From: Clostridiales bacterium
GTDB taxonomy: Bacteria; Bacillota; Desulfotomaculia; Desulfotomaculales; VENG01
NCBI GenBank assembly: GCA_021736985.1
Contig: JAIPEW010000002.1
Span: forward strand, 62,001-126,000
Reading direction: 5' to 3'
Length of the DNA stretch: 64,000 nucleotides
The notes under the pieces are model-generated. The model was not told the DNA's origin. It made no database searches and saw only the letters and a list, made by a program, of their open reading frames with translations. The position numbers and the translations under genes were made by a program. Below, one piece after another: positions 18,617 through 27,985 of this stretch. Every line of letters begins with the position of its first letter. Position 1 is the first letter of the stretch.

Positions 18617-19399
18617 TTACCTATTATAAAATGAGCTAATCAATTCAGGAGCAGCAAGTTGAACTGCTTTGTCTAAATCTTTTCCAACATCTTCAGGAGA
18701 ATGAGCATCTGAACCCAAGGTAAACTTGATCCCCTGATTAATACATTCTTGTACGAATAAATAATGGGGGTAAATTTCTCCTACAGGTGCACGTAAACCA
18801 GAAGTATTTAATTCTACTTTGACACCGGCATTTTTAAATACACTTGAAGTTTCTCTATACAAATTATTTATGTTTTGACGTGGTACATAACCAAATTTTT
18901 TTATCAAATCAGGATGTGCCATTATATCAAACAATTTTGACCGGGCAGCTTGCTTTAATAGTGCAAAATATTTATAGTACAATTTTTCTATATCCATATA
19001 AGAATACTTTTTTACTTGTGAAGGGTTATCAAATCCCCACCCGTCAATATAGTGAACTGAACCTAGTACATAATCAAAAGGATAATTGAACAATATTTGC
19101 TTAAGTTTTTCTTCTTCACCCGGTATATAGTCAGCCTCAATGCCAAGCCATATTGTTATATCCTTAAATCTTTCTCTTAAATCTTCAACTTCATTAACGT
19201 ATTCTGGAAGCTCATTCATAGTCATAGCCAGTTCAGGATCTCTCTCTTCTTCGGGCAGCCAGTACATAGGAATATGATCAGCAAAACCTATTTCTACAAT
19301 TCCCTTTGCCCGTGCTGCATTAACATATTCCTCCATAGTACCCCTGGCATGTCCACACCGAGCAGTATGCAAATGGTAATCTATTAACAAAACTTCCAC
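18617..19399 (-). CDS. PHP-domain phosphatase, histidinol-phosphatase-like
   Basis: About 257-260 residues. It has the PHP-domain metal motifs DYHLHTARCGHA at the N-terminus, GIEADYIPG, GSVHYI, AHPDLIKKFG and SDAHSPEDVGK near the C-terminus, as in HisK/HisJ histidinol-phosphate phosphatases. No his genes are near, so the substrate is not proven; YcdX-like enzymes share the fold. The track start is GTG 19399; a TTG three codons later (19390) is better spaced from GAGGTGG. It directly follows the MetE-like gene and is probably coupled to it. Confidence 0.8.
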   Translation of the reverse strand: MEVLLIDYHLHTARCGHARGTMEEYVNAARAKGIVEIGFADHIPMYWLPEEERDPELAMTMNELPEYVNEVEDLRERFKDITIWLGIEADYIPGEEEKLKQILFNYPFDYVLGSVHYIDGWGFDNPSQVKKYSYMDIEKLYYKYFALLKQAARSKLFDIMAHPDLIKKFGYVPRQNINNLYRETSSVFKNAGVKVELNTSGLRAPVGEIYPHYLFVQECINQGIKFTLGSDAHSPEDVGKDLDKAVQLAAPELISSFYNR

Positions 19400-19400
19400 C

Positions 19401-20468
19401 TCAACTGCCCATAAGTTTTTCTGAAACTTCCCTGGTTAAGCGATATATTTGTTCACTCAATTCAGCCTCTAGAGTTCCAGTTCCACAAGCAGGGGTTATT
19501 AAGCACTGTTGTTTTATAAGATCTCGATCTATATCTCTTTTTTGTAACTCCCGCCAAATTTCATCCAGGCGGGCCAACAATGTTTCAGCAGTTTCCTCAA
19601 AAGACTCTACACTAGTTGGAGTAATTCCCCATGCTAGAATACCGCCTTTATTTAAAAAATCCTTTAGTTCCTGTACAGTTGGAAGCAGCGACATGCCGAA
19701 ATTATAACAGTCCAGGTTTACAATTTCTAAATTAGATTCAAAAAGAATAGACCAATCTATAGCATCACAGGAATGCAGCCCGGCATATCCGCCTTCAGAA
19801 TGTACAGACTTTGCTATTGCATTAATATCTTTTTTAATCATATCCCTGGTTATCGTAATATGAGTCCCTTTACCATACATACTTATAGCAGGCTCATCAA
19901 AAAAAAATATAACGGGAAGTCCAAATTGACTTAAAACTCTGGCCTGCCAGCGAGCGTGCATGGACAATGCTTTTACTAATATATCTCTTAGTTGTTCTTC
20001 GTAATAACATATACGCCCTTCTGCATCTTTTAATTGGAAACCTACTGTAAGCGGGCCGGCCATTTGTCCCTTTAAATACCTGGCACTTCCTGTTCCCTTC
20101 TCTTTTAACCTGTTTATAAATGCATAAAAACCTGTGGCAGAACTTTTTGGAATCGCGAACTGGTCAAGCGCCTCATTATTTCCCTGCTCTGCTTCCAGGT
20201 AAGTACTGTAAAAATCAGTCATTTTTTCTGACCAATTAGCACTTGATGTATTAAAGTATGCCTTATTATTCTCTACAACTAATAATCCCTTTTCTACGAG
20301 AGGATTTAAAACCTGGTATACAAAACCTTCTTCATTTCCTCTCATAGGTAATTGAGGCCAGTGTGGTATTTTAGGCAAACCTTTAAATATAAGTGAAAGG
20401 GCTTTTTCCGGCTCGGTGAATGGCATGCTGCCCACCCCTGTAGCCATACATTCCGGGTTAAAAGTCAT
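19401..20468 (-). CDS. MetE/UROD-like methyltransferase-fold protein
   Basis: 355 residues resembling the zinc-binding C-terminal barrel of cobalamin-independent methionine synthase and the uroporphyrinogen decarboxylase-like superfamily. Likely zinc ligands are seen in GLHSCDAIDW (His and Cys) and TPACGTGTL (Cys). The N-terminus MATGVGSMPF is typical of this stand-alone group. It probably handles a methyl or related one-carbon group, but the acceptor is unknown. It lacks the N-terminal half of MetE. Confidence 0.75.
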   Translation of the reverse strand: MTFNPECMATGVGSMPFTEPEKALSLIFKGLPKIPHWPQLPMRGNEEGFVYQVLNPLVEKGLLVVENNKAYFNTSSANWSEKMTDFYSTYLEAEQGNNEALDQFAIPKSSATGFYAFINRLKEKGTGSARYLKGQMAGPLTVGFQLKDAEGRICYYEEQLRDILVKALSMHARWQARVLSQFGLPVIFFFDEPAISMYGKGTHITITRDMIKKDINAIAKSVHSEGGYAGLHSCDAIDWSILFESNLEIVNLDCYNFGMSLLPTVQELKDFLNKGGILAWGITPTSVESFEETAETLLARLDEIWRELQKRDIDRDLIKQQCLITPACGTGTLEAELSEQIYRLTREVSEKLMGS

Positions 20469-20619
20469 ATTAATCCTCTCCTTATCGTTAAATAAATAAC
20501 GCCGTACGAACGCCGGCGTATACCATGATAATATATCTTCTTTGGTTTTATGTCAAAATGGCCTAATATTAATTAATCAGCTAGTGGCAATTCTAATAGC
20601 TATTTAAAGTTGCTGGCTG

Positions 20620-21561
20620 CTAATTACAACCTTTTACACCAGTTAATCTACGTATTTCAGGCAGCAATTCCCTTGCTCTATTTTCTCCCTGTTTTACAGC
20701 ATAACTCATTTTATTATAGTCCCAAACGGAAATATCTTTTATCTCCGGCATAATAACGATATCAGCATATTCTCTTAATTTATATAGAACATTTTCCGAG
20801 GCCATTATATCAATGCTCTGGGATAAAACATCAAATATACTGCTTACCTGGTGCAAGACTTGCCCGTCATATCCCACATCTACTGCTATCACTACATCCA
20901 TTTCCATTTTTCTAAGAATGCGGGCTGGTACGTTTTCCCTAACTCCACCGTCCACAAGTTTTTTACCATTAATTATTTTAGGCTCGAATAAACCAGGAAT
21001 AGAACAGCTTGCCCTAACAGCTTTGCTTATTTCAACATCGCTTACTGTTTCAATTTCTTGGGGGGGAATTACAGTAAGAGGCTGTATAGAATTTATCGTT
21101 ACCTCACCGGGCATAAAAAGAACTAACTCCCCATTTCTAACGTCTACAGCAGTCACAGCTAAACAAACATTTCTGCATTCTCCAAGTCTTGTACTGATTC
21201 CAAGTAATCGCTCTATAGTAGACTCTAGATTTTTTCCAGGCAACAGCCCCGTAGGAATACTAAAAGGAAACGGCAGCCGTATTCTCTCAGCTACAGTTCC
21301 CAGAGCTAGCAGAAATATATTTTGTATAGCGCCAAATCCATCAAAGACATCAAATACATTTAAATTATTCATTTTTTTCTCAATATCTTCTGGCTCATAC
21401 CCTGCGGCAAACATGGAAGCAGCTATACTACCAGAACTGGACCCTACTACGGCATGCACTGGAATATTTTCTTCTAGCAAAACTTTTAATACACCTACGT
21501 GAGCAGCACCCCGTAAAAACCCCCCACCCAAAGCCAAACCTACACTGGGACACTTATTCAC
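20620..21561 (-). CDS. Patatin-like phospholipase family protein
   Basis: 313 residues. The oxyanion loop GLALGGGFLRGAAHVGVL, the nucleophile motif GSSSGS (usual form GxSxG) and the catalytic aspartate in KLVDGGVRENVP form the Ser-Asp dyad of patatin-like serine hydrolases (RssA/YlbK-like). It likely cleaves lipid acyl esters. No signal peptide is visible, so it is probably cytoplasmic or membrane-associated. Confidence 0.87.
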   Translation of the reverse strand: MNKCPSVGLALGGGFLRGAAHVGVLKVLLEENIPVHAVVGSSSGSIAASMFAAGYEPEDIEKKMNNLNVFDVFDGFGAIQNIFLLALGTVAERIRLPFPFSIPTGLLPGKNLESTIERLLGISTRLGECRNVCLAVTAVDVRNGELVLFMPGEVTINSIQPLTVIPPQEIETVSDVEISKAVRASCSIPGLFEPKIINGKKLVDGGVRENVPARILRKMEMDVVIAVDVGYDGQVLHQVSSIFDVLSQSIDIMASENVLYKLREYADIVIMPEIKDISVWDYNKMSYAVKQGENRARELLPEIRRLTGVKGCN

Positions 21562-21635
21562 GTTAACACCCCGCCCTTTAATGATTTATATAACATTATA
21601 TGGGCGGGATAAATTAACAGTGTCTATACAAAAAC

Positions 21636-21785
21636 TTAATCACAATTTTTAAGTTTCTCTATTTCATATTCGATTTCTTCCATTCGCTGTAATATTTCAG
21701 GTTTAACAGAATGAGCCGGTATACGATTTTTCAAGTCTTCCAATTCTTTTCTTAATTTTAAAATTTTTTCTTTATTATTCAACAT
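21636..21785 (-). CDS. 49-residue coiled-coil protein next to fur
   Basis: Not in the ORF track. The minus strand encodes a 49-residue highly charged helix-forming protein starting LNNKEKILKLRKELEDLKNR, with a central IPAHSVKPEIL and a second Glu/Lys-rich helix. A GGAGG lies just upstream of ATG 21785, only two bases away; the TTG at the next codon is better spaced. Similar short proteins with the PAHSV motif occur near fur or patatin genes in Clostridia, as I recall. Function unknown. Confidence 0.7.
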   Translation of the reverse strand: MLNNKEKILKLRKELEDLKNRIPAHSVKPEILQRMEEIEYEIEKLKNCD

Positions 21786-21826
21786 ATCCTCCAAGAGCAG
21801 TTAAGTAATTAATAAAAAAACATTTT

Positions 21827-22294
21827 CTAATTTTTTGCTCTTTTATTCAAACACTGCTCGCATAACCCGAAAATTTTTAACTCATGATTACTTATAGAGA
21901 ATTTATATTCTTTGTGAACTCTCTCTTCAAGTTCTTCAAGTAAATCTTCGTTTACTTCAATAATTTTTCCACATTCTGTACAAATTAGATGGTGGTGATA
22001 ATGACTTCCTTCCAGTGTTTCTCCAAATTCAAATCGTTTGCGCCCATCTCCAAAGTCAATACTTTGAATTATATTAAAGTTCATAAACAACTCCAGTGTA
22101 CGATAAACTGTAGCCAGGCCAACATCAGGAGATTTTTCCTTTACCAGGTTATAAATTTCTTCTGCACTTAAATGCTTTCCTTTATTCTCTGCTAAAACTT
22201 TTAAAACATCTTCCCTTTTAGGAGTTAATTTATAATCCCTGGTACGCAACTTTTCCTCTACTTCTTTTTTTATCTTTTCCAACTCAAACACCAC
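21827..22294 (-). CDS. Fur-family metal/peroxide regulator
   Basis: 155 residues. The N-terminal winged helix contains LTPKREDVLKVLAENKGKHLSAEE and VGLATVYRTLELF; the C-terminal dimer domain has the HHHH run followed by CTECGK and a second CxxC (CEQC), the structural zinc site. Fur, PerR and Zur cannot be separated safely by eye. Two Fur-type boxes in this window, at feoA and sat, make an iron-sensing Fur role plausible. The start is GTG after a weak site; a TTG four codons later is possible. Confidence 0.9.
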   Translation of the reverse strand: MVFELEKIKKEVEEKLRTRDYKLTPKREDVLKVLAENKGKHLSAEEIYNLVKEKSPDVGLATVYRTLELFMNFNIIQSIDFGDGRKRFEFGETLEGSHYHHHLICTECGKIIEVNEDLLEELEERVHKEYKFSISNHELKIFGLCEQCLNKRAKN

Positions 22295-22443
22295 CGGTTT
22301 AGTTGTTTTTATTTACTAGTAGTATATATAATTTATAACAATTATGTCAATTTATATTATCTTACAAAATTCTATTCAGTAATATATTTTAGATTTATCT
22401 TGTCTGCAAGACATAATCTTATAATACTGGTGCATCCTTTTTA

Positions 22444-23655
22444 TTATCTTTTGCGATTAAAAATATATTTTCTCCTATTTTTGTATCTTCTAGATGCAAT
22501 CCAAATTAATAATATCAACATTAAAACAATTACGCACAATAAAAAGGGACGGTAAATTAGACCAGGAGATACATTTTCTGCAGCTATTAAATCTACCCGT
22601 CCTAAAATCTTGTCTTCACAGCTTATAATCAATTCTGCAGCTTTATCACCTTTTTTTAAGGGAGCCTTAATATTAGCAAAAGTCTCAATTTCCATTTGTA
22701 CATTACCATCATATTCAACTGGGAAATTGTAGTTAAAATTATCCCGGGTCTTTAAATCGACTTCTTTTTTCCCCCTGGGCACACTAATATGAGTTATTAT
22801 TTCTCCTTTTTTGACCAGCTGTTTTAATTTATAATTATTAAAACCATAATCTAACATAGTAACAGCATCAGAATACATGTCATTTTGACTATCACTTTTT
22901 AATACTACAGCTATAAGTTCCCTGCTGCCATTACAGGCTGCACCTACTATACAGTGTTTAGCTGCATTCGTATAACCCGTTTTTATCCCTATAGCGTTTT
23001 CGTATTTGAACAACAATTTGTTATGATTATTCATCCATGTATGAGGATTCTCTTTAGATACATTTCTCTCTATTTCTTTATTAGGCATTGACACGATATG
23101 CCTGAATTGTTCATTCTGCATGGCATATCGTGATATAATTGCTAAATCACGGGCAGTTGTTTTATGGTTAGTATCCGGCATACCGTGTGGATTTACAAAG
23201 TGAGAATTTTGGGCCCCTAAATTCTGCGTTTTCTCATTCATGAATTGAGCAAAGTCATTAACAGACCCACTGATATACTCGGCTATAGCTACTGATGCGT
23301 CATTGGCCGAATTCAGCAATGATGCATAAAGAAGACTTTCCATTTTAATTTTTTCACCTTGCTGCAAGCCTATACTCGTTCCTCCTGTAGAAACGGCATT
23401 TCGGGTTACTGTAACCATGTCATTCAGACTAGTTTTTTCCAGCGCAATTATTCCTGTCAATACTTTTGTAGTACTTGCTGGATAGAACTGCATATCAGCA
23501 TTTTTTTCAAATAATACTTGACCATTTTTCGCATCTATCAAAATAGCTCCCCGGCCAGATAGATCTAATACTGCAGCATTAGCTAAACTGGCCGGGGAGG
23601 TTATAAACAAACAAAAAGCTAATATAAAAACAACTGCATAATGCATTGTCCTCAC
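22444..23655 (-). CDS. D-alanyl-D-alanine carboxypeptidase (S11 family, DacF-like)
   Basis: 403 residues: a signal peptide (about 1-28, ending near ANAA), an S11 serine peptidase domain with STTKVLTG (SxxK), the SxN motif in NSANDAS and the KTG motif in GIKTGYT, a PBP5-type C-terminal beta domain, and a C-terminal membrane helix followed by basic residues. It trims terminal D-Ala from peptidoglycan stems outside the membrane. It may be DacF-like or DacA-like. It lies six bases downstream of feoB. Confidence 0.92.
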   Translation of the reverse strand: MRTMHYAVVFILAFCLFITSPASLANAAVLDLSGRGAILIDAKNGQVLFEKNADMQFYPASTTKVLTGIIALEKTSLNDMVTVTRNAVSTGGTSIGLQQGEKIKMESLLYASLLNSANDASVAIAEYISGSVNDFAQFMNEKTQNLGAQNSHFVNPHGMPDTNHKTTARDLAIISRYAMQNEQFRHIVSMPNKEIERNVSKENPHTWMNNHNKLLFKYENAIGIKTGYTNAAKHCIVGAACNGSRELIAVVLKSDSQNDMYSDAVTMLDYGFNNYKLKQLVKKGEIITHISVPRGKKEVDLKTRDNFNYNFPVEYDGNVQMEIETFANIKAPLKKGDKAAELIISCEDKILGRVDLIAAENVSPGLIYRPFLLCVIVLMLILLIWIASRRYKNRRKYIFNRKR

Positions 23656-23660
23656 CTACA

Positions 23661-25607
23661 TCATAAGTAACTTTCTGACTGCTTCCATATTCTGCTTATT
23701 GCTAGAATAAGCATCAGGGTAAACACTACAATAATTACCATTAAAAACAGTATCCACGGACCTTGAAATATTTCTAACAGTTTATTTAATATTCCTCCAG
23801 CAGTAAATGCAATTAAAAATATTGACGGCCAGATAACAAAGGCATCTTTCCATCCCAGTTCTTTTATAATAACCATTGTTGTAGCAATACATGGTACGAA
23901 CAATGTAAGGGTTACCAGGGCTACAAATTGTTGCAGCATTGGCATAGAAAGGCTCATCATTCCTGCCGTACCAAAATCCCTACGAATAAAGCCCATAAGA
24001 AAAGCATTTGCTGATTCTTTGGGTAACCCCAGCCACCCCACTGTAACAGGTTGCATAATAACTTGTATTGCTTCCAACAGGCCCGTTATTTTAAATAAGC
24101 TGAGAAGCAGAGCCCCTCCGATAAATATATATGCTGCTTCCTTTAGGAAGTCGTAAGTTCTGTCCCACGTCTTTTTTAAAACATTTTCTACGCGCGGCAA
24201 TCTCAGTGCGGGTAAATCAATCATCAAAGGCGATGTATACCCGGGCAAAAATCTTCCTAGTAAGGTTCCTACCCCTAACAATATTGAGAAAATAATAATT
24301 ATATAAAATATTAAATATTTAGGGCCCATACTGGCTAAAATTGCTGTAATAAAAGCCATTTGAGCTGAACAAGGAACTGCAAGAGCCAAAAGAAATATGG
24401 CTATACGCCTTTCCCTTTGTGATTCCAAAATTCGAGTCGTTATACAAGCCATAGTCACACAACCAAAACCAAGAACTAAAGGAATAATAGCTTGTCCGTT
24501 TAATCCCAGGTAGCTTGTTGCCCGGTCGAGCATAATTGCCATCCTGGGAAGATATCCCAAATCTTCCAACAGAGACAGCACCAAAAAGAAACCCAGTACC
24601 AGCGGCAATAAGAGGCCAATTACATAAGTTACTGTCATGGTTAAAACGCCAAACTGGCCGACTAACAAAGTCCCTATCGCAGATGCAGGATCTATATAAT
24701 TTCCTATTAAAGTGCGAATGGCAGGCTCATAATACTGTCCCATTACTACACCTTCGGTGAAACCAACTATTTTTTGGGCAATTAAAACTCCCATTATTTC
24801 ATATAGACCCCAGAGAACAATTATTAGAACTGGAAATCCTATTAAGGGATTAAGCAACCACTCTCCAATTCTTGCTCCAAGTGGATCTTTGACCAGTGAT
24901 GTTTTTTTATCCTGGACACTATTATTTACAATTTCATTAACTTCATTACGGCGAATTTGGTAAAAAGTATCCTTTTTGATTTCATCATTAATTTTATAAC
25001 TTGAAGCTAAATCCTTGTTTCCATCTAAAATAAATAAGGCTTCCTGCCTGCTTGCACCATAATTTTCCATCAAGCTTTTTATCTCTTTATTTATATATTC
25101 GTTTATGCAATTACTTAAATTAAAATTTTTGTCCAGCAATTTTTCTTTTAATTCATTGACTTCTTTATATTCTATAGCTACAGTGGAGATAACGGGTACA
25201 CCCAGTGATTCCTGTAAAACCGCAGTATCAATTTCCAGGTTTAACTTCTCTGCTTCATCAATGCAGTTGAGAGCTACTACCACAGGTACTCCTGCATCTA
25301 TCAATTGACGTGTTAAAAAAAGATCCCGCTCCAAATTAACAGCATTAACTACATTTATAACTAAGGAAGCATTTAAGACAAGGTCTCTGATTACATATTC
25401 TTCCTGGCTCATCCCAGAAAGACCGTATACACCTGGAGTATCCACTACAACACTTGCATTCCACTCTCCCTCAGATATCTTCACTGTAGTTCCTGGAAAA
25501 TTTGATATTTCCCTGTACTCCCCGGTTAAAGCCGTAAAAATTGCTGACTTACCTACATTGGGATTACCTATTAGGACAATTTTATTATTACATGCTTGAT
25601 TACTCAT
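23661..25607 (-). CDS. feoB: Ferrous iron transporter FeoB
   Basis: 648 residues. The N-terminal G domain has GNPNVGKSAIF (G1), FPGTTVK (G2), DTPGVYGLS (G3) and NCIDEAEK (G4). A helical switch region follows, then the membrane domain with about eight to ten helices and the two Gate motifs around LGFGCVTMACITTRIL and PCSAQMAF. It imports Fe2+ across the cytoplasmic membrane. It follows feoA after 62 bases that include a small hairpin. Confidence 0.96.
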   Translation of the reverse strand: MSNQACNNKIVLIGNPNVGKSAIFTALTGEYREISNFPGTTVKISEGEWNASVVVDTPGVYGLSGMSQEEYVIRDLVLNASLVINVVNAVNLERDLFLTRQLIDAGVPVVVALNCIDEAEKLNLEIDTAVLQESLGVPVISTVAIEYKEVNELKEKLLDKNFNLSNCINEYINKEIKSLMENYGASRQEALFILDGNKDLASSYKINDEIKKDTFYQIRRNEVNEIVNNSVQDKKTSLVKDPLGARIGEWLLNPLIGFPVLIIVLWGLYEIMGVLIAQKIVGFTEGVVMGQYYEPAIRTLIGNYIDPASAIGTLLVGQFGVLTMTVTYVIGLLLPLVLGFFLVLSLLEDLGYLPRMAIMLDRATSYLGLNGQAIIPLVLGFGCVTMACITTRILESQRERRIAIFLLALAVPCSAQMAFITAILASMGPKYLIFYIIIIFSILLGVGTLLGRFLPGYTSPLMIDLPALRLPRVENVLKKTWDRTYDFLKEAAYIFIGGALLLSLFKITGLLEAIQVIMQPVTVGWLGLPKESANAFLMGFIRRDFGTAGMMSLSMPMLQQFVALVTLTLFVPCIATTMVIIKELGWKDAFVIWPSIFLIAFTAGGILNKLLEIFQGPWILFLMVIIVVFTLMLILAISRIWKQSESYL

Positions 25608-25628
25608 TGTATTCCTCCACCCAAATAA

Positions 25629-25650
25629 AAATCGGCCTTGCTAAGGCCTT
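25629..25650 (-). terminator. Small hairpin between feoA and feoB
   Basis: GGCCTT and AAGGCC pair around a three-base loop, followed on the minus strand by GATTTTTATTT. It looks like a weak terminator or attenuator that could lower feoB relative to feoA expression. Confidence 0.4.
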
Positions 25651-25669
25651 GGTAAAAAAAACTAGCAAT

Positions 25670-25954
25670 TTATTTACAAGCAGTCGCATTATTATTTTCT
25701 GACAAAACGCATTTTTCACATTGCCGGAGGGGAACAGGAACAGGTTCTACCCCAATTTTTTTTGCTAGACCACGACCGAGTGCTATTTGCTGTCTGCGCT
25801 TACATACTATCACGGGCCCGGCAGGTATCACCTGGCAGCAAGTAATCATCTCACCTTCACTTATACCAAGTCGTATAGCTTTAGTCCTTATATTTTTGTT
25901 ATCTATATTAGTTACTTTAACAACTTGTCCCTTTTTAGCCTTATCAAGATTCAT
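25670..25954 (-). CDS. feoA: FeoA family protein
   Basis: 94 residues with an SH3-like FeoA domain (GQVVKVTNIDNKNIRTKAIRLGISEGEMI) and a C-terminal extension of about 20 residues with two cysteines in QCEKC and one near the end. FeoA supports FeoB-mediated iron uptake. The longer tail with a CxxC resembles some Clostridial FeoA proteins. The start follows GGAGG, and a Fur box lies 23 bases upstream. Confidence 0.9.
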   Translation of the reverse strand: MNLDKAKKGQVVKVTNIDNKNIRTKAIRLGISEGEMITCCQVIPAGPVIVCKRRQQIALGRGLAKKIGVEPVPVPLRQCEKCVLSENNNATACK

Positions 25955-25976
25955 GGCTAGCCTCCAAGTTTTTTAA

Positions 25977-25991
25977 TGATAATCATTTTCA
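25977..25991 (-). promoter_or_regulatory. Fur box upstream of feoA
   Basis: TGATAATCATTTTCA matches the Fur 7-1-7 palindrome TGATAATnATTATCA with one mismatch. It lies 23 bases before the feoA start, where a bound Fur would block transcription when iron is plentiful. The match is seen; the regulation is inferred. Confidence 0.75.
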
Positions 25992-26192
25992 AAATTGATT
26001 ATAGATTATTATGAATCATTAGGTCAACTATAAATTTATTAAATAATCAAATTTAATAAATTTTGGCCTCAGTTCTATAATAACTAATATGATAAACTTG
26101 TTGATAATCTCTAAATTTTAAAAAATTTTAACTGTTGTTAAATTATGTCCATAAAATAAGAAAAATTATATCCCCGGGTCCCAACGCATACT

Positions 26193-26330
26193 TTAACTAG
26201 CATACCAGACAAATATGCCCAATATAATTACAGAAAAAAGAGAAAACAATAACAACAATAAAAATACAGGATCTATGGCCAACCTACCTATGCGTATTTT
26301 AGTTAGGCCATTACTTTTTTTATTTTTCAT
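26193..26330 (-). CDS. 45-residue single-pass membrane protein
   Basis: Not in the ORF track. On the minus strand an excellent AGGAGG lies five bases before an ATG that opens a 45-codon frame: a basic N-terminus (MKNKKSNGLTKIRIGR), then one hydrophobic helix of about 22 residues, ending VWYAS. It sits alone between htrA and feoA. The plus-strand 60-aa ORF listed here is its shadow. I do not recognise the family. Confidence 0.6.
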   Translation of the reverse strand: MKNKKSNGLTKIRIGRLAIDPVFLLLLLFSLFSVIILGIFVWYAS

Positions 26331-26553
26331 AGTACTTCCTCCTGCTCTTTTATTTTACAAAAGCAGCTTTCCATGCCTGGTTTGTGACGTATGGTAAGAA
26401 ACAATTCACCGAGAGAAAAACTGTAAGCTGTAACAATGGGTTACATCCCCTTACAAGCTTAAGACAAAACATGAAAATGGTTCCCCCGGCTTACTGTATT
26501 TGCCTAAATTTATATTTTCAATAAAGTAACTACTTTGAATCATTTTTATTTAT

Positions 26554-26593
26554 AAAAAGACAAAGCAAAATCAAGAGTTTACTCTGCCTTTTT
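26554..26593 (-). terminator. Terminator after htrA
   Basis: AAAAAGGCAGAG pairs with CTTTGTCTTTTT (twelve pairs including two G-T) immediately after the htrA stop on the minus strand, ending in a T run. The rest of the 277-base gap to the small membrane gene shows nothing recognisable. Confidence 0.65.
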
Positions 26594-26607
26594 TATTTTT
26601 CAATATT

Positions 26608-27771
26608 TTATCTCCACTGTTTAGGTTTTTCTCCTACAGCAAAACTAATATTTTTCAAGCAGCCATTCCTGTAAATTAATATATTACCTTTTTCACCTAT
26701 TTCCATATTGTTTATGACATTGGCTAAATCCTGGGTAGTCTTTGTTTTTTGCCCGTTAATTTTTAACGCAATATCCCATTGTTTTAAACCAGCTTTATCT
26801 GCAGGACTGCCTGGAACTACGCCCCTTATAACAATACCGTCATCACTCTCTAAGTTAAAATAATGCGCTACATCAGGGGTTAGATTAGTCATTTGTATTC
26901 CCAACCACGGGTGAGATACTTTGCCTTTTTCCAGCAATTGATCGAGCACACCTTTTACAGTTTTTGTTGGAATGGCAAAACCTATTCCCTGGGCCCTGGC
27001 AACTGCCGTATTAATACCAATAACTTCGCCATCTAAATTAATTAAAGGCCCGCCGCTATTTCCCGGGTTAATCGCTGCATCAGTTTGCAATAAATCTTTA
27101 TAGCGCCTGTTTTCAACAGTTACAGGACGTCCCTTCGCACTAATAACACCAACCGTAACAGTATGGTCAAAACCAAAAGGATTGCCTATAGCTATAACCC
27201 AGTTTCCTACTTTTATATCCTCAGAACTGCCTATTTTCAAGTGGGGCAGGTTACTTGCTCCTTTTAATTTAAGCACAGCCAGATCAAGATCGTAATCTGC
27301 ACCTATTACTTCTGCAAGATATTCCATATCTTTACCGCCGATAGTTACTTTAATTTCTGTTGCCCCGGAAATCACATGCTGGTTAGTAATAACTGTCCCA
27401 TCCTCGGATATTATAAATCCGGAACCTATCCCAGTCTCCTTACTTTTTTTTGATGGCATTTGATCTCCAAAAAAATAGCGAAACAAGGGATCATTAGAAT
27501 ACGGAACAGCAACCTGGTTAATTTTAATTGTACTAATTTTTACTACTGCTGGCCCTGCAGACTTCACTATATTGGAAATTTCATTAGGGCCAACCCCCGG
27601 CCTATATTTTTGAGCTGATGCATTTCCACCGCCTACAACAGGTGCCGATTTTCCTGTCAAATCGCTTACAAGCAAACATCCGCCCACAAACATCATTCCG
27701 ATAAAAAAAGCAGCCAGGCTAATAAATAAGGCTAATTTCTTATTATTTTCCATATTCCCTCCCCCTTTCAC
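26608..27771 (-). CDS. HtrA/DegP-like serine protease with one PDZ domain
   Basis: 387 residues: one N-terminal membrane anchor (about 13-33), a trypsin-like S1C domain with the catalytic His in NQHVISGA, Asp in DYDLDLAVL and Ser in NPGNSGGPL, then a single PDZ domain (about 290-380; DGIVIRGVVPGSPADKAG). It is a membrane-tethered quality-control protease facing outward. ATG follows GGGAGG. The track start includes five extra codons (MKGGG); the second Met may be the true start. Confidence 0.93.
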   Translation of the reverse strand: MKGGGNMENNKKLALFISLAAFFIGMMFVGGCLLVSDLTGKSAPVVGGGNASAQKYRPGVGPNEISNIVKSAGPAVVKISTIKINQVAVPYSNDPLFRYFFGDQMPSKKSKETGIGSGFIISEDGTVITNQHVISGATEIKVTIGGKDMEYLAEVIGADYDLDLAVLKLKGASNLPHLKIGSSEDIKVGNWVIAIGNPFGFDHTVTVGVISAKGRPVTVENRRYKDLLQTDAAINPGNSGGPLINLDGEVIGINTAVARAQGIGFAIPTKTVKGVLDQLLEKGKVSHPWLGIQMTNLTPDVAHYFNLESDDGIVIRGVVPGSPADKAGLKQWDIALKINGQKTKTTQDLANVINNMEIGEKGNILIYRNGCLKNISFAVGEKPKQWR

Positions 27772-27915
27772 AAAATTCTAAAACAACGGTTTAGAAACAA
27801 GCATAAAACCACAGGCTCACAAGTATAGCTTTTATCAAACAACTCGCTTAAATAATATCAAACATATGCGCAAAATGCTATATTACCTTTTTAAAAAGCG
27901 TACAATAAATTAAAA

Positions 27916-27948
27916 AAATAGTTGAAAGTAGTATACTTTCAACTATTT
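27916..27948 (-). terminator. Terminator after the ArsB/NhaD transporter
   Basis: AAATAGTTGAAAGTA and its exact complement form a 15-pair stem with a three-base loop, followed on the minus strand by ATTTTTTTAATTT. Confidence 0.85.
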
Positions 27949-27985
27949 CTTATATTTACTGTATTACCTGTTTTAAGTTACCGTA

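Noticed and set aside
20813-21502. Plus-strand 229-aa ORF, the longest shadow frame.
   Set aside because: It lies fully antisense to the patatin gene, which has all catalytic motifs; its composition (Ser/Thr/Ile-rich) is typical of a shadow.
26215-26397. Plus-strand 60-aa ORF rich in Asn.
   Set aside because: It is antisense to the better supported 45-aa membrane protein, which has a perfect ribosome site.
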